From Capronia americana (Eukaryota > Ascomycota > Eurotiomycetes > Chaetothyriales > Herpotrichiellaceae): DNA of 64,000 bases. Where the stretch lies: NCBI GenBank assembly GCA_016110215.1, contig JADWQD010000003.1, positions 2,852,001-2,916,000 on the forward strand. The letters run 5' to 3'. The notes beneath the pieces are model-generated. The model searched no databases. It was not told the origin of the DNA and worked only from the letters and a program-made list of their open reading frames with translations. The translations under genes and the position numbers were made by a program. Shown here piece after piece: positions 32,980-44,492 of this stretch. Position 1 is the first letter of the stretch, and every line of letters starts with the position of its first letter.

Positions 32980-33647
32980 GAGCATTGCATGGCCAGGGAT
33001 ACAGTAATGGTTATCTGTAACGTGGACAGGGAGGAAGAAGAGCTGCCTGATCTTGATATTGGTAGAGAGATGGGTGGTTCTGTTTGTCGAAGCGCGCATC
33101 AATTCAAGGATTCTCGTCGTCCTGCTCTCTCTCCTTACGATGGTTGCACGGTTCGCTGATTCCTTCATATTGGATCCGGCCGCGGCACTTTCCTCGGCGC
33201 GGAAGGTTTGTTAAGGGACGTTTCTTTGGCGTGAGCATCTCCGTAGGATCTCAGTGGCTCCTTCCCCGCCTTCGACAAGCACTTATTCATTCTTTGCCCG
33301 TTGCCCCGCTCTGGTCTTGACGTTCTCCTCTGTCAGCTCCTTGCTTGACATGAAGGTCATTTATTTTCTCTCAGAGCCCTTCTCTTCACGCACTTTGCGG
33401 CGTGAGGGCACTATCAGGCAAGGAACCGAGGCGCAATCCAGATGAAAGACGACGGCATTGAACGATTGGTGAGTGCTCCGTGGGGTTTGAGTACGGCTAT
33501 TTCTAGAACCATGCCCAGAAAGCCATCTCATATCCTCTTCTTGATGGCGAGGCGAAAGGAGACAGCCGGCTCCTTGTGTGTGCAGTCCCCGTTGCAGCGT
33601 CGTAGGGCCGACGATCGATGAGCAACTCCGTCCGACGGTAAACAAGC
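32980..33647. other. convergent intergenic spacer
   Basis: 3' flanks of the protease (+) and the Acl4-like gene (-). No gene seen. Confidence 0.55.
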
Positions 33648-35024
33648 CTATGTCATTTCCACATCGCCATCGCCAGTTCCGGTTGGGGGATGGCCTTTGA
33701 CATCCTCCTCCTCTTCTATTTCGAGCTCGAGCTCGACATCACTATCCTCGTCCTCCCCTCCGTCCTGCCCATCCACGTCTTCCCAGGCGTCATCGTCGTC
33801 TTCATCCATTTCGCCTTCTTCGCCGAGCTCCTTCTTCAAGCCATCGACCAATTCGATAGCGTGGTCTCGTAACCTCTCGTCATCATAACTTAACACACGA
33901 TACAACCTCAAGCAGTTCTCCAACCACGTCCTAGCCGTCTGCTGGCTCTTCCCTTTCTCCTCGGACGTGATGTCAGGCTTCTGAGAAATGAGGACGTGGC
34001 ACCAGCCGCCTAGGTACCAGCACTCCACGCTTTGGTCATCTTCACGGACGAGGCCATCCAACACCGAAAGGGCGGTCTGTTCCAGTTGGACTTCCATGAG
34101 CAGGCGGGCAAGCGATACGCGGGTTGCGAAGTCGGGTTTCCGGGCGTCATCGTCCGTACTGTCGTCACCTTCCGTAGAGTCTTTGGCCGCATCCGCGGAC
34201 GAGGGGGAGCTGGTTTCCTTGTGCCATATATCTAGACTTCTCTTCAACGCTGTTCTGGCCTCGTCGATTCGCTCCTGGCTTATGCGCACGCTCGCCAGGG
34301 TCTGCAACGCCCCCGCGGCCATGTCTTCAGGACACACAGCCACTGCTTCTGTGACAAGCGCCTCGCACCTGGCCTCGGCGTCGGCTTCCCATGACAGATC
34401 GGTCATGTATACTTCCGCCATGGCGCACAGGGCGTCCGCCAACTTCGCCTTCTTCTCGTCGAGCACCTTCTTGCCGCCTGTCTCGTCGTTCCCGCCAACC
34501 GCCTCTTCAAGGACATCGATCTCATTCCTCAGCACTTCGCAGGCCTGTTCAAAGTACCTGATACTCTCCCTCCCGCCTTCTTCGCAGAGCTGTGCAAGCC
34601 AGAGCCACGGTTCCGCCGAAATTAGTGCCCCATCCTTGTCCATCTGTATTGCTCGGGTGAAGTTCCTTCGTGCAGGATCAACATCTCCAAGTGCGACTCG
34701 TATTTCGGCCGTGAGGACTAATGCGGTGGGTAGCGTAGGTTGTCCCTGAGCGGCTAGGGAGAGGAGCTCTTCGATGTCAGTCTCGTCTCCGTTCTGCGAG
34801 GGGTTTTGTCGACGGCGGTCTGCTTCGAGTCGTTGGAGAGCCTCTTCCGCGAGTGGGAGGGCGAGTTCGGGTTGTGATTGTTCAAGTAATCGGGCCGCTT
34901 CGGTCAGGAGGTCTTCGATGGGCTTTTGAGACTTCTTCGGCGGAGACTTTACGAGCGGAGCGGAGGCGGAGCGGAGGATGTCCTTTTGCTGCTGGGTGTG
35001 ATTCTTCGTCTTTGTCTTCGCCAT
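33648..35024 (-). CDS. acl4: TPR protein, probable Acl4-type chaperone of ribosomal protein L4
   Basis: Single exon, 458 aa. A basic Lys/Gln-rich N-terminus is followed by TPR-like helical pairs from about residue 35: IEDLLTEAARLLEQSQPELA, ALVLTAEIRVALGDVDPARR with NFTRAIQMDKDGA, AEPWLWLAQLCEEGG, and CWYLGGWCHVLI near the C-terminal end. The last 45 residues are extremely acidic (DEDDDDAWEDVDGQDGG and more). TPR repeats plus a long acidic tail fit Acl4, the dedicated chaperone that guards newly made Rpl4/uL4 until its assembly into pre-60S particles. The match is by architecture and remembered family text, so other TPR proteins remain possible. Divergent from the Zn2Cys6 gene. Confidence 0.75.
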   Translation of the reverse strand: MAKTKTKNHTQQQKDILRSASAPLVKSPPKKSQKPIEDLLTEAARLLEQSQPELALPLAEEALQRLEADRRRQNPSQNGDETDIEELLSLAAQGQPTLPTALVLTAEIRVALGDVDPARRNFTRAIQMDKDGALISAEPWLWLAQLCEEGGRESIRYFEQACEVLRNEIDVLEEAVGGNDETGGKKVLDEKKAKLADALCAMAEVYMTDLSWEADAEARCEALVTEAVAVCPEDMAAGALQTLASVRISQERIDEARTALKRSLDIWHKETSSPSSADAAKDSTEGDDSTDDDARKPDFATRVSLARLLMEVQLEQTALSVLDGLVREDDQSVECWYLGGWCHVLISQKPDITSEEKGKSQQTARTWLENCLRLYRVLSYDDERLRDHAIELVDGLKKELGEEGEMDEDDDDAWEDVDGQDGGEDEDSDVELELEIEEEEDVKGHPPTGTGDGDVEMT

Positions 35025-36171
35025 CCTGGCTACAAGTTGGTTTGAAGAGTGCTTTGCCGTTAGTCAGAAGAAATATGGGCGATAGAACAGCAGTCGATCT
35101 AGTTCTCGGTCGTTGTTGTCTTCGCCGCAGGCTCGTTGGATGTTTTCGAAACTTTTTTGATGTGGGGGTGCATGGAAGGAAGGTTCACCGAGTTCAGCCT
35201 CGTCCGGTCAACGACGAGGCTGAGGTTACGATGATTGAAGGAATGTACAGAGTACGAGAGCACCCAGGCCGTGGAAGGTAGCCGCAGAAGCATGGCATGT
35301 TTACAGTCTATGGTGATAGAAGCTTGACTCAAGTTGACCGGCAAGCAAGATCAGAAGATGAGAAGATTGATCCAGCATCAAGCTCGACATTTGAGACAAA
35401 GAATCGAGGATCGTCTCTCCCAATCTTTTGCCATTACCATAGCTGGATTGGACAGCTGCCGAAAAGCTGCCCGCTCTTGCGATCACCTTCGTTACGCTTA
35501 CCGCTACTCCTTCTGAATGCAGTTCCGGGTGTCGCTCCTAGATGTTGGCAAGAACCCTCCGAAGCGACTAGAAGATCTCTTGAAGCAGGTGTGGTGGGAA
35601 TCTGGCCTCTTGAATGTTGTGCCCCCGGTAAATCTTGGATGTTGTGAGTCGATGACTACTGGTGATAAACTTGCTCCCAGTTAGTTACCCTTTCGTGCGA
35701 GCCATCGGTCCGCATGTAAGCCCTGCGTGGATTCAAGCCATCCTTCGGACAAGTTTCCATCATCCCTTAAGTCATCGTGCCCTGCGTTGGAACGCCGAAG
35801 CCAGGAGGCAGATAGGGCAGAAAGGCAAACTCTCGGTCGGGACAGGCGTTCAGTCACAATCGACAAGGCAGTTTAAATAGCCATGAAGCTTACTGATTCT
35901 GGTTAGCGGCTTCGTTTATCGACAACGCGGCCGGAACGCCCTCCAGCCAGTAAATTGGTAAATCCCGCATCTGTAGATCCTCCTCCTCCACGATTCCGAT
36001 ATGTGTAGCATATATCATCGTGGTTGATACCGACAGTCCTGCTGCAATGGCGATGTGGCTGCAACAATCTCTTTCGGCGGAATCGAACTAGAAAAAATCA
36101 CCCAACGCTTGCAAGGTGTTTCGTACGCCCCAGTCACCCCAGGATTGAGTCGATGCGGTGGGGAGCGCAGG
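35025..36171. other. divergent upstream region
   Basis: 5' regions of the Acl4-like gene (-) and the Zn2Cys6 gene (+). Small frames at 35.3-35.9 kb look random. No RNA gene seen. Confidence 0.5.
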
Positions 36172-38874
36172 ATGGAGACTGAAGCCGATTGGGCCCAACT
36201 ATCATCGGTCGCAAAGGCAAAGCGTCGCTCGCGAGTTCGGTCTGCCTGTCAAAGATGTAGAAGGCAAAAGCTCAAGGTGGGTCACGCAGATCGTATGTGG
36301 CATACATCCTCACGTATTGCGCGGACAGTGTGACCAAGAGCGACCCTGTTCCTTGTGTCTGAGGTCTGAAGTTCCCTGCATCTCGGAAACACGGCAAAGG
36401 TTCGTTCAATCTATGCATTCTCGGGCAATGGACCAGGGATTTAAAGCTGAGAACCCCTTCTGCGCAAGCCAGGCGCAACAAGATTCCAAGGTTACATTCA
36501 CCAGTGGCAGAGAATGAGGCCATCGATAACCAGAGAGAATCTATACCTCCGCCATCCCTTCATGTCGAGAGCGTTTCCCCACAATCTCGTTTCAGCCATG
36601 GCGAAGACCAAGAGAGCACTTCTACGCCTGGTCGACAAACGAGCACGCCGCAGAGGGTCAAGGCGCCGGTCAGCTTTGACCGACTTTCAGCAACGGATCC
36701 CGAAGCCTTCAATCAGAGGATTTCTTCGGCAGGATTGACGCAGGAGGTTGGACTTCTCATGGCGCAGGCGCTCTGTAACTAACAGCTGCTCCAGATTATC
36801 GACAACTTCAGCCCCGAAACGATCCTGGAGAGTTCCACCTCCGCTCTTCCTGGCGGCATCGGTCATGCCCAAGGAGATCTGATCACCGTGGAACAACTGC
36901 TGGGACTCGAACTGCCCTCGAAGAGAGTGGCCGACTACTTCTTGAATATCTACATTGATGCGGTCCATTGGTTCATGATGCTGTTTCATGAACCGACATT
37001 TCGCTCGAACTACGAGAGACTCATGGCCTCCAGGAGCTTTCCACGGTGCCGCTCGAATGAGGTGATATTCATATTGCTGGTTCTGTCCATTGGTGCGCAT
37101 TATGCGGCCGACGAGGAGGTCCTGCAGAAGTTCCCGACATTCCAGTTGAAGACATTCCGAGCGCTGTCGCTGAAGAAAATCGAAAACAGCCTGCATTCTC
37201 TATACGACACGGCCGAACTGGAGTCCGTGCAAGTGTGCTGCCTCTTGGGCTCGTGGTATGTGTATCACGGCCGACCGAACCTGGCATTTGTGATTCTGGG
37301 CGCGGGATTGAGGTGCGCTCAACTTCTATTGCTACACCGAGAATCTGCCTGGAGGGGTGTCTCGGAGATCGCGAAAGAAGAGCGCAGGCGAGTCTTCTGG
37401 GCTCTCTTCGTCTTCGATCGGTAAGCAGACAGTCTGTTGGGCCTACTTTTGCTGAACATACTCTAGGTTCGCGGCCACGATATTTGGGCGCCCCTGTGGC
37501 ATCCCCATGGCCGAGATCGACGTCAAGATACCGCAGAACGTCGGCGATACCACGGTCCAACATCCTTCCTTTCGTTCGAGCGCGACAATGCCAGACGGGA
37601 CCGTCGAGTCCGTCACCGCGTTCTCCTACTTCAAGTTCAAGATCAAGCTGTACCAGATTTCTTCGCCCATCATAGGCGACTTGTACTTCCATCGGAGCCG
37701 CAGCGTATCAGAGCTGGCCTTCAAAGTCTACCGCATCGATAAAGAGCTATCCGACTTCTTCGGCGCGCTGCCACCGGAACTAAAGCTCGAAGACCTCTTC
37801 CGAAACCCCGGCGAGAAAGTCACGCCCAGGACCCGGCCGTTCATGCTGCAAGCTCTGGCCCTGCAGATCGCCTACGACAACGTCCAAATCCTGCTCCACC
37901 GCCCGCTGCTGTCCCAAGACCTGCGCAACTACAAGACACACGCAGAACTTTCCGACCCCGACCGCATCATGTACTCGCCCGACCAGAGCAACATCACCAA
38001 CAGCATCCAGTTATCGTCCCAGCACGTGCACCAGATCCTGCTCGCAAGTCGGGACAAATGCTGGGAATCGGCAATTCGGTCGTCCAAGCTCGGCCAGTAC
38101 AATCAATGCCTGGTCTCCGCGCGGGACAGCCACGCCGCGGCCTTTCTCGGCATCAACCTCTTCACCGCCGGCATGGTCCTGTGCGTGGTCGCCCTCTCGC
38201 GGCCCTTATCCTCCGAGGCGCAGATCGCCAAGCAGGCCGTCGCGCGGATCATGTCCCTGTCGCGCTTCCTGTCTGGCAAGGCCCTGCTCTCTGCCCAGAC
38301 CACCAAAATCCTGAAAGATCTCGTCCGCCTCGTCGGCGAGAAGGAAATCAAAGCCATGCTTGCCGAATCTGAAATGGCACAAAACCCGCCCTCTAACATA
38401 TCTGATGGGCCGAGAAGCAGAAACAGGGCTAGAGCTAGGGACGTGGAGGACACGACGGACGTAACGCCTCGGCCACCGTCGTTTTCCGCCACCGAGGAAG
38501 GAACCCATTTCTCGAGTATTGCGCCGGGGGAAGTCACCGTGTCTGCGTCGATGAAAGAGGAATTCGGGCTCGCGGGGGTGATGGACGCGGCGCCCTCGCT
38601 GATGGACACCTTCGACTTCTCTGGGCTTGAGAACTTGGATTTCAATAACGGGTTGTCGATCGTGCAGCAGGCGATGTTCCCGGAGATGGTCCCCACCGAA
38701 GTGGGTGCGTCGACGGCCGACGGCTCGGTGCCGCGAAATGACGGTCAGTATAATGCTGCGGACCAGGCATATCTTTATCAGGCTGGCGGCGGCGACAACG
38801 GTCTACAGGCCGATGATTTTAGCATGATGAACTCGGTGGGACAGACTTGGCTGTGGGACACAGTTTCTTGGTAA
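36172..38874 (+). CDS. Zn2Cys6 fungal-type transcription factor
   Basis: Five exons: 36172-36276, 36329-36399, 36473-36746, 36795-37420, 37467-38874; 827 aa. The binuclear cluster is split by intron 1: ACQRCRRQKLK in exon 1 continues as CDQERPCSLCLRSEVPC in exon 2, giving the six-Cys C6 motif preceded by a basic stretch. The middle homology (fungal_trans) region is visible as YFLNIYIDAVHWFMMLFHEP, LLVLSIGAHYAA and RRVFWALFVFDRFAATIFGR. The C-terminus is Ser/acid-rich. The donor of intron 3 (GTTGGA, 36747) is weak, but its TAACTAAC branch site and the stop codon it removes support it. The acceptor of intron 2 could also be at 36490. It is a nuclear regulator with no predictable target. Convergent with uL2m only 125 bp away. 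Confidence 0.87.
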
Positions 38875-38999
38875 GGCGAAATTGGTCTCTCGCCGACGAC
38901 GTCGACCTATAACGAAGGAGCTATTCGTGACGGTAGGCAAACTGCATCTCGAACCCCGAGATGAGCGAAATAGGTATTGGTACAAGCTAGCATCTATGT

Positions 39000-40285
39000 C
39001 TATGCGTAACCCCGTCTCCGGCGGCCTTGGTTCCTCGGACGCTGCGTAACAACCAAGGGATTGATCTTGTGCTTGTCTCTCGTCTTGTATCCGGATTTGG
39101 CCTGGGGAAGAGAGTCAGCTAGCTTCCAACGACACAGAAGATCCATGCAGCACTATGGCAGATATCACTTACCGGAATGCCCCAAGGGCTGACGGGAATG
39201 CGGTTGCCCTTGGATTTACCTCGACCACCACCGTGAGGATGATCTGATGCATTCATGGCCAAACCACGAACAGTAGGTCGAATGTTCAGCCACCTTGATC
39301 TACCGGCTTTACCAAGCGAGGTGTACTTGAAGTTGACGTTGCTTGCCACACCAATGGTTGCGACGGCGTCCTTGTCGATGAGTCGAACCTCGCCGCTGGA
39401 AAGCTTGACCGTGACGTAGTTGGCGGCCTTTTCGAATTTCCTCAGCTGGTCCATAGTCAAGGTCGATAGATCGAAGTTTCGGACATCGCCAAAGATTTTG
39501 ATCATTTCCTTCTGCACCGTGTCCTCGCCTTTGCCGACAACGATTCCATGCGTGCCTGCGCTACGGCATATCTTCCCGATCTCGTCTTTCGACGGAGTGA
39601 TGTTGAAGATGGGCGTGCCGACAGGAATCATGCCCAATTGTAGACAATTGCCTCTGTGGGCAGTCTTAGACGCTAAAACTCCCTGGTCCATGTGGCCGCC
39701 CATTTCATCGATCAGCTCTTGTGGTAGTCCCGACCTGTAGCTCTCAACCGTGTCGCCCGCTCGTAGGCCCTCGGCTGCGAGGATGTAGCTCTTCTCCCCT
39801 GTCTGCAAGCTCTTTACCAACGCGATGTGAGCAGTGCGGCCTGGATCGTGCTCAATTCTCTCGACAAGGTGTTTACCGCCTGCGTTCCTTGCGAAATCGA
39901 CAATGCGTATCCTCCTCTTATGCCCGCCTCCTCGATGTCTCACAACGACATGACCTGTGTGATTCCTACCACCCTTTCCATGGCCCTTCTTCGGGAATGT
40001 GAGAGGGAAGTGAGGTCGACCTTTCCATATATGTTCGTTCAATGGGCGGATCAAATGCCGAATGCCAGGTGTTCGAGGGGTGTACCGGCGTAGTCTCACG
40101 TCGAATTTTGAGAGTGCATTCCGATTGTCGGCTTGGGCCAGCGGCAGGTCTGCCGGAGGAGCGTCTGCTATCGAAGGACTCGGGTGTAAGGTGTCAATGA
40201 CCTGTGCATATGATCGCCGTAGAGCAGGAGCGCGGTATTGACAGTTCTTGCACAGCGACCGAAGTGGTATCCGCGGCTGTAGCAT
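39000..40285 (-). CDS. rml2: mitochondrial ribosomal protein uL2m (Rml2)
   Basis: Two exons on the minus strand: 40285-39173 and 39101-39000. The intron 39172-39102 (71 nt) begins GTAAGT, phase 0. Product 404 aa. Splicing appends AKSGYKTRDKHKINPLV and a basic RRRRGYA end, as in L2 proteins. Landmarks: YTPRTPGIRHL, GGRNHTGHVVVRHRGGGHKR, the SH3-like core (RIEHDPGRTAHIALV) and the peptidyl-transferase-proximal loop with NASDHPHGGGRGKSKGN, including the conserved His of the HPHGGG motif. The N-terminal 50 residues look like a mitochondrial targeting sequence. An insertion (GEDTVQKEMIKIFGDVRNFD), common to filamentous fungi, interrupts the C-terminal domain. Divergent from the CCCH gene with a 368-bp shared upstream region. 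Confidence 0.94.
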
Positions 40286-40653
40286 CTTGCACAGCTGTCA
40301 AAAGAAGCTGTTCAAGGTTGACTCTGAAGACAGAAGACCATAGCCTTCTTGACGCCCGCAAATTGGGGGCTTGCACAATTGATCGAACGTGTTGAGCTCC
40401 GAATTTCCGCCCAGACAGAACGTGACTTGGCCAATCGGCTAACGTTCCTGCTTAATCCAGCGCTACCCAAATAGAGGCAAGCGCAGCCTCACATTAATGC
40501 CTCCTGCCCTGCTGCTTTGCCGGCGTACACTCACTCCCAGGCCTCCTCATTTTCTCAGAGGCACTTTATTTCGCTTCTTTTTTATCTTTCCTCCTTCGTC
40601 TCCAGCTACAACTTGTCTCTCCGTTGCTTATCTCTATTTCAATTGCTGACGAG
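40286..40653. other. 368-bp bidirectional upstream region, rml2 / CCCH gene
   Basis: Separates two divergent start codons. The right part is pyrimidine-rich (TTTTTTATCTTTCCTCC-like), as in fungal leaders. No separate gene. Confidence 0.55.
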
Positions 40654-42489
40654 ATGGAAGAGATGCAAGGACACCAAGGTTTGATCTGATGTTGAGATGG
40701 CCGTCACGCACGGGACTAATGACTTTCAGACTCAGATCGCCATGGCGACTACCTGCGCTCACATGGTAGTGACCAATCACAGGACAAAAATTGCTTATCA
40801 GGACATCAGTCGTCTTCAGTCCAGCGACGCAAACAAGGACTGTATTCCCAGACTGTAGCCCCATATCCCCAGCCATCATTGTTAGCAGCAATCCGACACA
40901 AAGCATCATCCGCTCTCCAGGAAGCTTTGAAATGGCCTCAAGCCAGGATTTCGAAATGGACCGTGTCCAGGAAGTCCAAAGGGGAGGGAGAGGCCACGGC
41001 TTCAGGATTCACAGCGCTTCAGCCTTTATCGCTGGTTTCATTGTCTACTCACTCTGACCACAGCACAGGTCTTGAAACCGCTGAATCAGTAGGAGAGACC
41101 CCGCCGTCTGGATCTACACCTTTTCAACCCTCATTGCCAACCTCACCGTCTGGTCCCTTAAAGCCCGACACGAGCCCTGCAGTTGATGAGATTAAGGAAG
41201 AAACCCCGGTGTTAGAACCCACTGTATGTCAAATTTTGCCTTCCAGCCGGTCAATTGGTCCCTCAACGGACTACATCATTAAAACAGTTGATGACAAAAA
41301 CCAACTCTCCATTCCCCTCAAAGGTATGTTCATTCTTCACGGTTGAGGTGAGCACTCTCAAGTCTTGCAGATCCATGTGTTGATCCATTTTCGGGGGACG
41401 ACTGGCTGTCTGATGGTGAGATCGATGAGACGACCCGGGAAACACCTAAAGCCCAGTGGACCCCAAGTCTTCAACTCAATCACGAAGCAAAAGAAGCTCA
41501 GATGCGAGACCGCATTCCTACTGTCGTGCTAACCCATCGGGAACCACCACGAGGACCTCGCAAAGTGCAACAATTCCACCGGCAAACTCCTCGGGGACCT
41601 CGCCGACACGAGTCGTTCCGTCAGCAACCGCCACGGGGACCTAGAGACGAGCATCTAATGACCAGAGTTGGGTTTGTGGAACCATTGGAGAAGCCATCTT
41701 TATGACTTTCTGGATTGCGCAGTGCTGATCAGGTGACAGGCCGCAAGCGAACATGAACCCCTGTCATGTTTACAACTACACCGGTGGTAATATTGCCTCT
41801 TCCCTCTGCGGATTGATCCCGTGACTCAGGAGATCGCTGATAACGACCATCTAGGACAATGCACAAAAGGTTCCAAATACCATTTTCTCCACGACCCCAC
41901 GAAAGTTGCGCTGTGTCTTTCTCTCTTGCAGGGCATTCGATGCTCTCGTCCCAGCGACTGCCCATTCAGCCATGCTGCCACATCCAAGAACATTCCAACA
42001 TGCATCTCCTTTGTCAATGGCACATGCGCTCTTCCTGACTGCTTATACTTCCATCCCGAGAGCTTGCGAGCTAATGCAGGATTGTGCTGGGACTTTGCTC
42101 TTGGAGGCTACTGCGAGAAAGGAGCAATCTGTGGGTACCTCCATGTCCGCCAATGCTATTTCTATGCCGCGTTTGGTACCTGCCCCAATCTCTGGTGTCA
42201 GTTGGCGCATGTTGCGATTCCAAATTGGAACATGCAGATGCCTCTGACCCTTGACAGTAAGGCTTGCACGGCGTCAACCACTGTGGAGTATTCTGCGGAA
42301 GAAGAGCGTGATCGAGTGAATGCGTCCAGCACGAGAGGTTACAATCAAGAAGAGGATGTCACAGCTAATACGAACATGACTGTTGAGGAGGCGGGCGTGG
42401 CCAACACCACGACGGTTGTTGACGAAGAGATGGACGTCCTGAGCGACTCCGGTTCATTCAGTCTTCAGGACGATTACATTGCTCTGTAG
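40654..42489 (+). CDS. CCCH zinc-finger protein, ZC3H3/Red5-like
   Basis: Five exons: 40654-40678, 40730-41323, 41371-41671, 41740-41783, 41855-42489; 532 aa, phases consistent. Residues 1 to about 300 are low-complexity, with three PPRGPR-like repeats near the exon 3 end. The C-terminal half has five CCCH units in tandem. Unit 1 (PCHVYNYTGQCTKG) has Tyr where the third Cys is expected. Units 2-5 are intact: CLSLLQGIRCSRPSDCPFSH, CISFVNGTCALPDCLYFH, CWDFALGGYCEKGAICGYLH and CYFYAAFGTCPNLWCQLAH. Number, spacing and the HDPTKVALC linker resemble ZC3H3 and fission-yeast Red5, nuclear RNA-binding proteins of polyadenylation and RNA elimination. That function is inferred from architecture. The short first exons were deduced from splice sites and phase. 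Confidence 0.85.
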
Positions 42490-43433
42490 GTGGAACTGAT
42501 CTCCTTCTTGACGAGAACACATTCAGGAACAACCGTGGACTTCAAAGATGTGGGTTGGGATGCCACACCTGAAACACAGCAGACTCGCAGATGGGGGAGG
42601 CAGGGCGAGGTGATTTATGGAGACGGAGTGGTGGTGGACAGCGTCCTAGAATTGAGCAGCGCAGAAGTTTGTGGCGTGAGAGTCAGAGACTCAGAAGTCA
42701 GTCCCTCTAGGTTATGAAGCATATCATCCCGTCATAGCATACATACTGGCCGACCAATCTTGCAGAGCACAGAATGCACAACAACCATGATGGTTCGATC
42801 ACTTTCAGCTCTCGCTTCCATAGACGTGCTGTGCAGGTACATTCTGCCTTGCGAATTTCTCGGGATCGCTCTTGGTGAAGCAGGCTGTTTGAAAGGCTGT
42901 TTGACGCCATGTCTATGCTGAGAAGTTGGTCGAAAGTGAACGGTGAGGTGCCTAGGGAAAGGAAGGTATACTAGGCCACGAGGAATGCATACAGCCAGCC
43001 CCATGACACTTACGGGTCGATTGCACGGTTACGTTCTCCAAAGGCAGTTTTCTTTCACGCAAGGCTTCGGTTCGTAGTTCCCAAGGGCTTCCATGCACGA
43101 AAGTAGTATATTTCTAGCATATGCGTTGAACGCGACTCCCTTCTTCTCTTTCTGTGTCTGTCCGTCTAATCTTCTCAATTGCAGCTTGAGCAGACAAGAC
43201 AAACGGATCTGGAAAAATCTCGATTGCCTGTCTGCAGATGCATCGCCGTTACCCTTCTGGACCGGCTTTCCTTTCGTGCTCGATGTGTCGTTTCTTTCGT
43301 GTCTGAGTGGGTGATTCCACGTGGCGTGCTGAGATTTGTACCTCCTTTTGGTCATGTAGCGTTTCGCGCCTCGTCGTTATCTCTTCATTGATGCGCCGCA
43401 AGAGTCGAGCTTGTCATACTCGTCGTCGACACA
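42490..43433. other. convergent intergenic spacer
   Basis: 3' flanks of the CCCH gene (+) and the dihydroorotate-dehydrogenase-like gene (-). Open frames are short and unremarkable. Confidence 0.5.
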
Positions 43434-44492
43434 TCAATTCCCCTTGGTGATCTTTTCGAAGACGGCTACCCCATATCTGCCTAGCGCTGATGCGCAGGCC
43501 ACGGCTTCGGCGCCGACCTTCCTCATCCGCTCTGCACCGTCCTTGTCCTCAACCCCGCCAACACCAATAATCATGATCCCCTTCGTCGTAGGGTCCTTGT
43601 CGAGCAGTTTTCGAAATGTGGCCACGTTGCCCAGCGCCAGGGGGTGAAGCGCCGCTCCCGCCAATCCGCCGAGTCCACTACCGGATTCATTGTTCAACAC
43701 AGGCTCGAGCGACGAATTCAGCAGAAGACTGTTGCCGAGCGTATTGGTGCAGGTGATGAAGTCAATCACGCTACCTTCGCCAGGCTCGGAGGACTTTGCT
43801 TTGCGCAGCGAGTCAACAACCATCTCGAATTGTCCAGAATATGTGTACGGAGGCAGCTTCAGGCCGACTTTTGGTGTGGATTCCGGTGTTGTCATGCGTC
43901 CGCGATACGTTGATTTCGAATCTGAGATGGCCTCCAAGTACTCGTCAAGTTCTTTCTTGCCGTATGCCGGGGGCGGTGCGGATGCGATGTTCGGGCACGA
44001 AAGGTTGACTTCCATGGCGAGGCGGAGGTCTTCGTCCATCTCCGCGGCATTTGCGACCAGGGCGTAGGCCATGGCTATCTCATCCGCAGTGCCTGTTACG
44101 GAAAGGATGAATGGTTTCTTGGTAGGAGTGTCGGTGCCGAGGTGGCGTTGGCCGACAATTTCGTTGATTATGCCCAGATATTCGGAGAGCGTGAGCGGTG
44201 AGTACCCTAGGGTGTTGAGGGTTGATACTGGCTCCGAAGGATTTGATGCTGACGAGGGAGGTTTTGATTCTTCGCCTTTCGGAGCATCGCCAGCAATGGT
44301 TTTGCCCGGGGTGAAGAAGGTGTATTGATGGATCGAATCGTCATGGCTGAAGCCTTCGAGCAGAGATGTACGAATTGTGACAGCACCTGTGAAGGGACTG
44401 TCATATAGGGCCTTGATGTCTTCGAGGGTGGTGGCCCAGGGACAGGCAGAGTTGAGCAGCGGTGGCTCAATCTTCAGTTTGGTCGTAGCCAT
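43434..44492 (-). CDS. dihydroorotate dehydrogenase, class 1A (fumarate-type) family
   Basis: Single exon, 352 aa. The start chosen is the ATG at 44492 (MATTKLKIEPPLLNSACPWA), which matches the beginning of the enzyme; the open frame extends upstream but that part reads as leader. A FMN TIM barrel is shown by MEVNLSCPNI with the Asn and the catalytic Cys of class 1A enzymes, VGLKLPPYTYSGQF, FITCTNTLGNSLLLN, SGLGGLAGAALHPLALGNV and IMIIGVGGVEDKDGAERM. Class 1A enzymes, such as budding-yeast Ura1, are cytosolic and reduce fumarate. Most filamentous fungi make pyrimidines with a membrane-bound class 2 enzyme, so this may be a second DHODH or a related reductase. A 25-residue Ser/Pro-rich insert (around residues 72-95) and the loop after SCPN differ from bacterial enzymes. 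Confidence 0.82.
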   Translation of the reverse strand: MATTKLKIEPPLLNSACPWATTLEDIKALYDSPFTGAVTIRTSLLEGFSHDDSIHQYTFFTPGKTIAGDAPKGEESKPPSSASNPSEPVSTLNTLGYSPLTLSEYLGIINEIVGQRHLGTDTPTKKPFILSVTGTADEIAMAYALVANAAEMDEDLRLAMEVNLSCPNIASAPPPAYGKKELDEYLEAISDSKSTYRGRMTTPESTPKVGLKLPPYTYSGQFEMVVDSLRKAKSSEPGEGSVIDFITCTNTLGNSLLLNSSLEPVLNNESGSGLGGLAGAALHPLALGNVATFRKLLDKDPTTKGIMIIGVGGVEDKDGAERMRKVGAEAVACASALGRYGVAVFEKITKGN

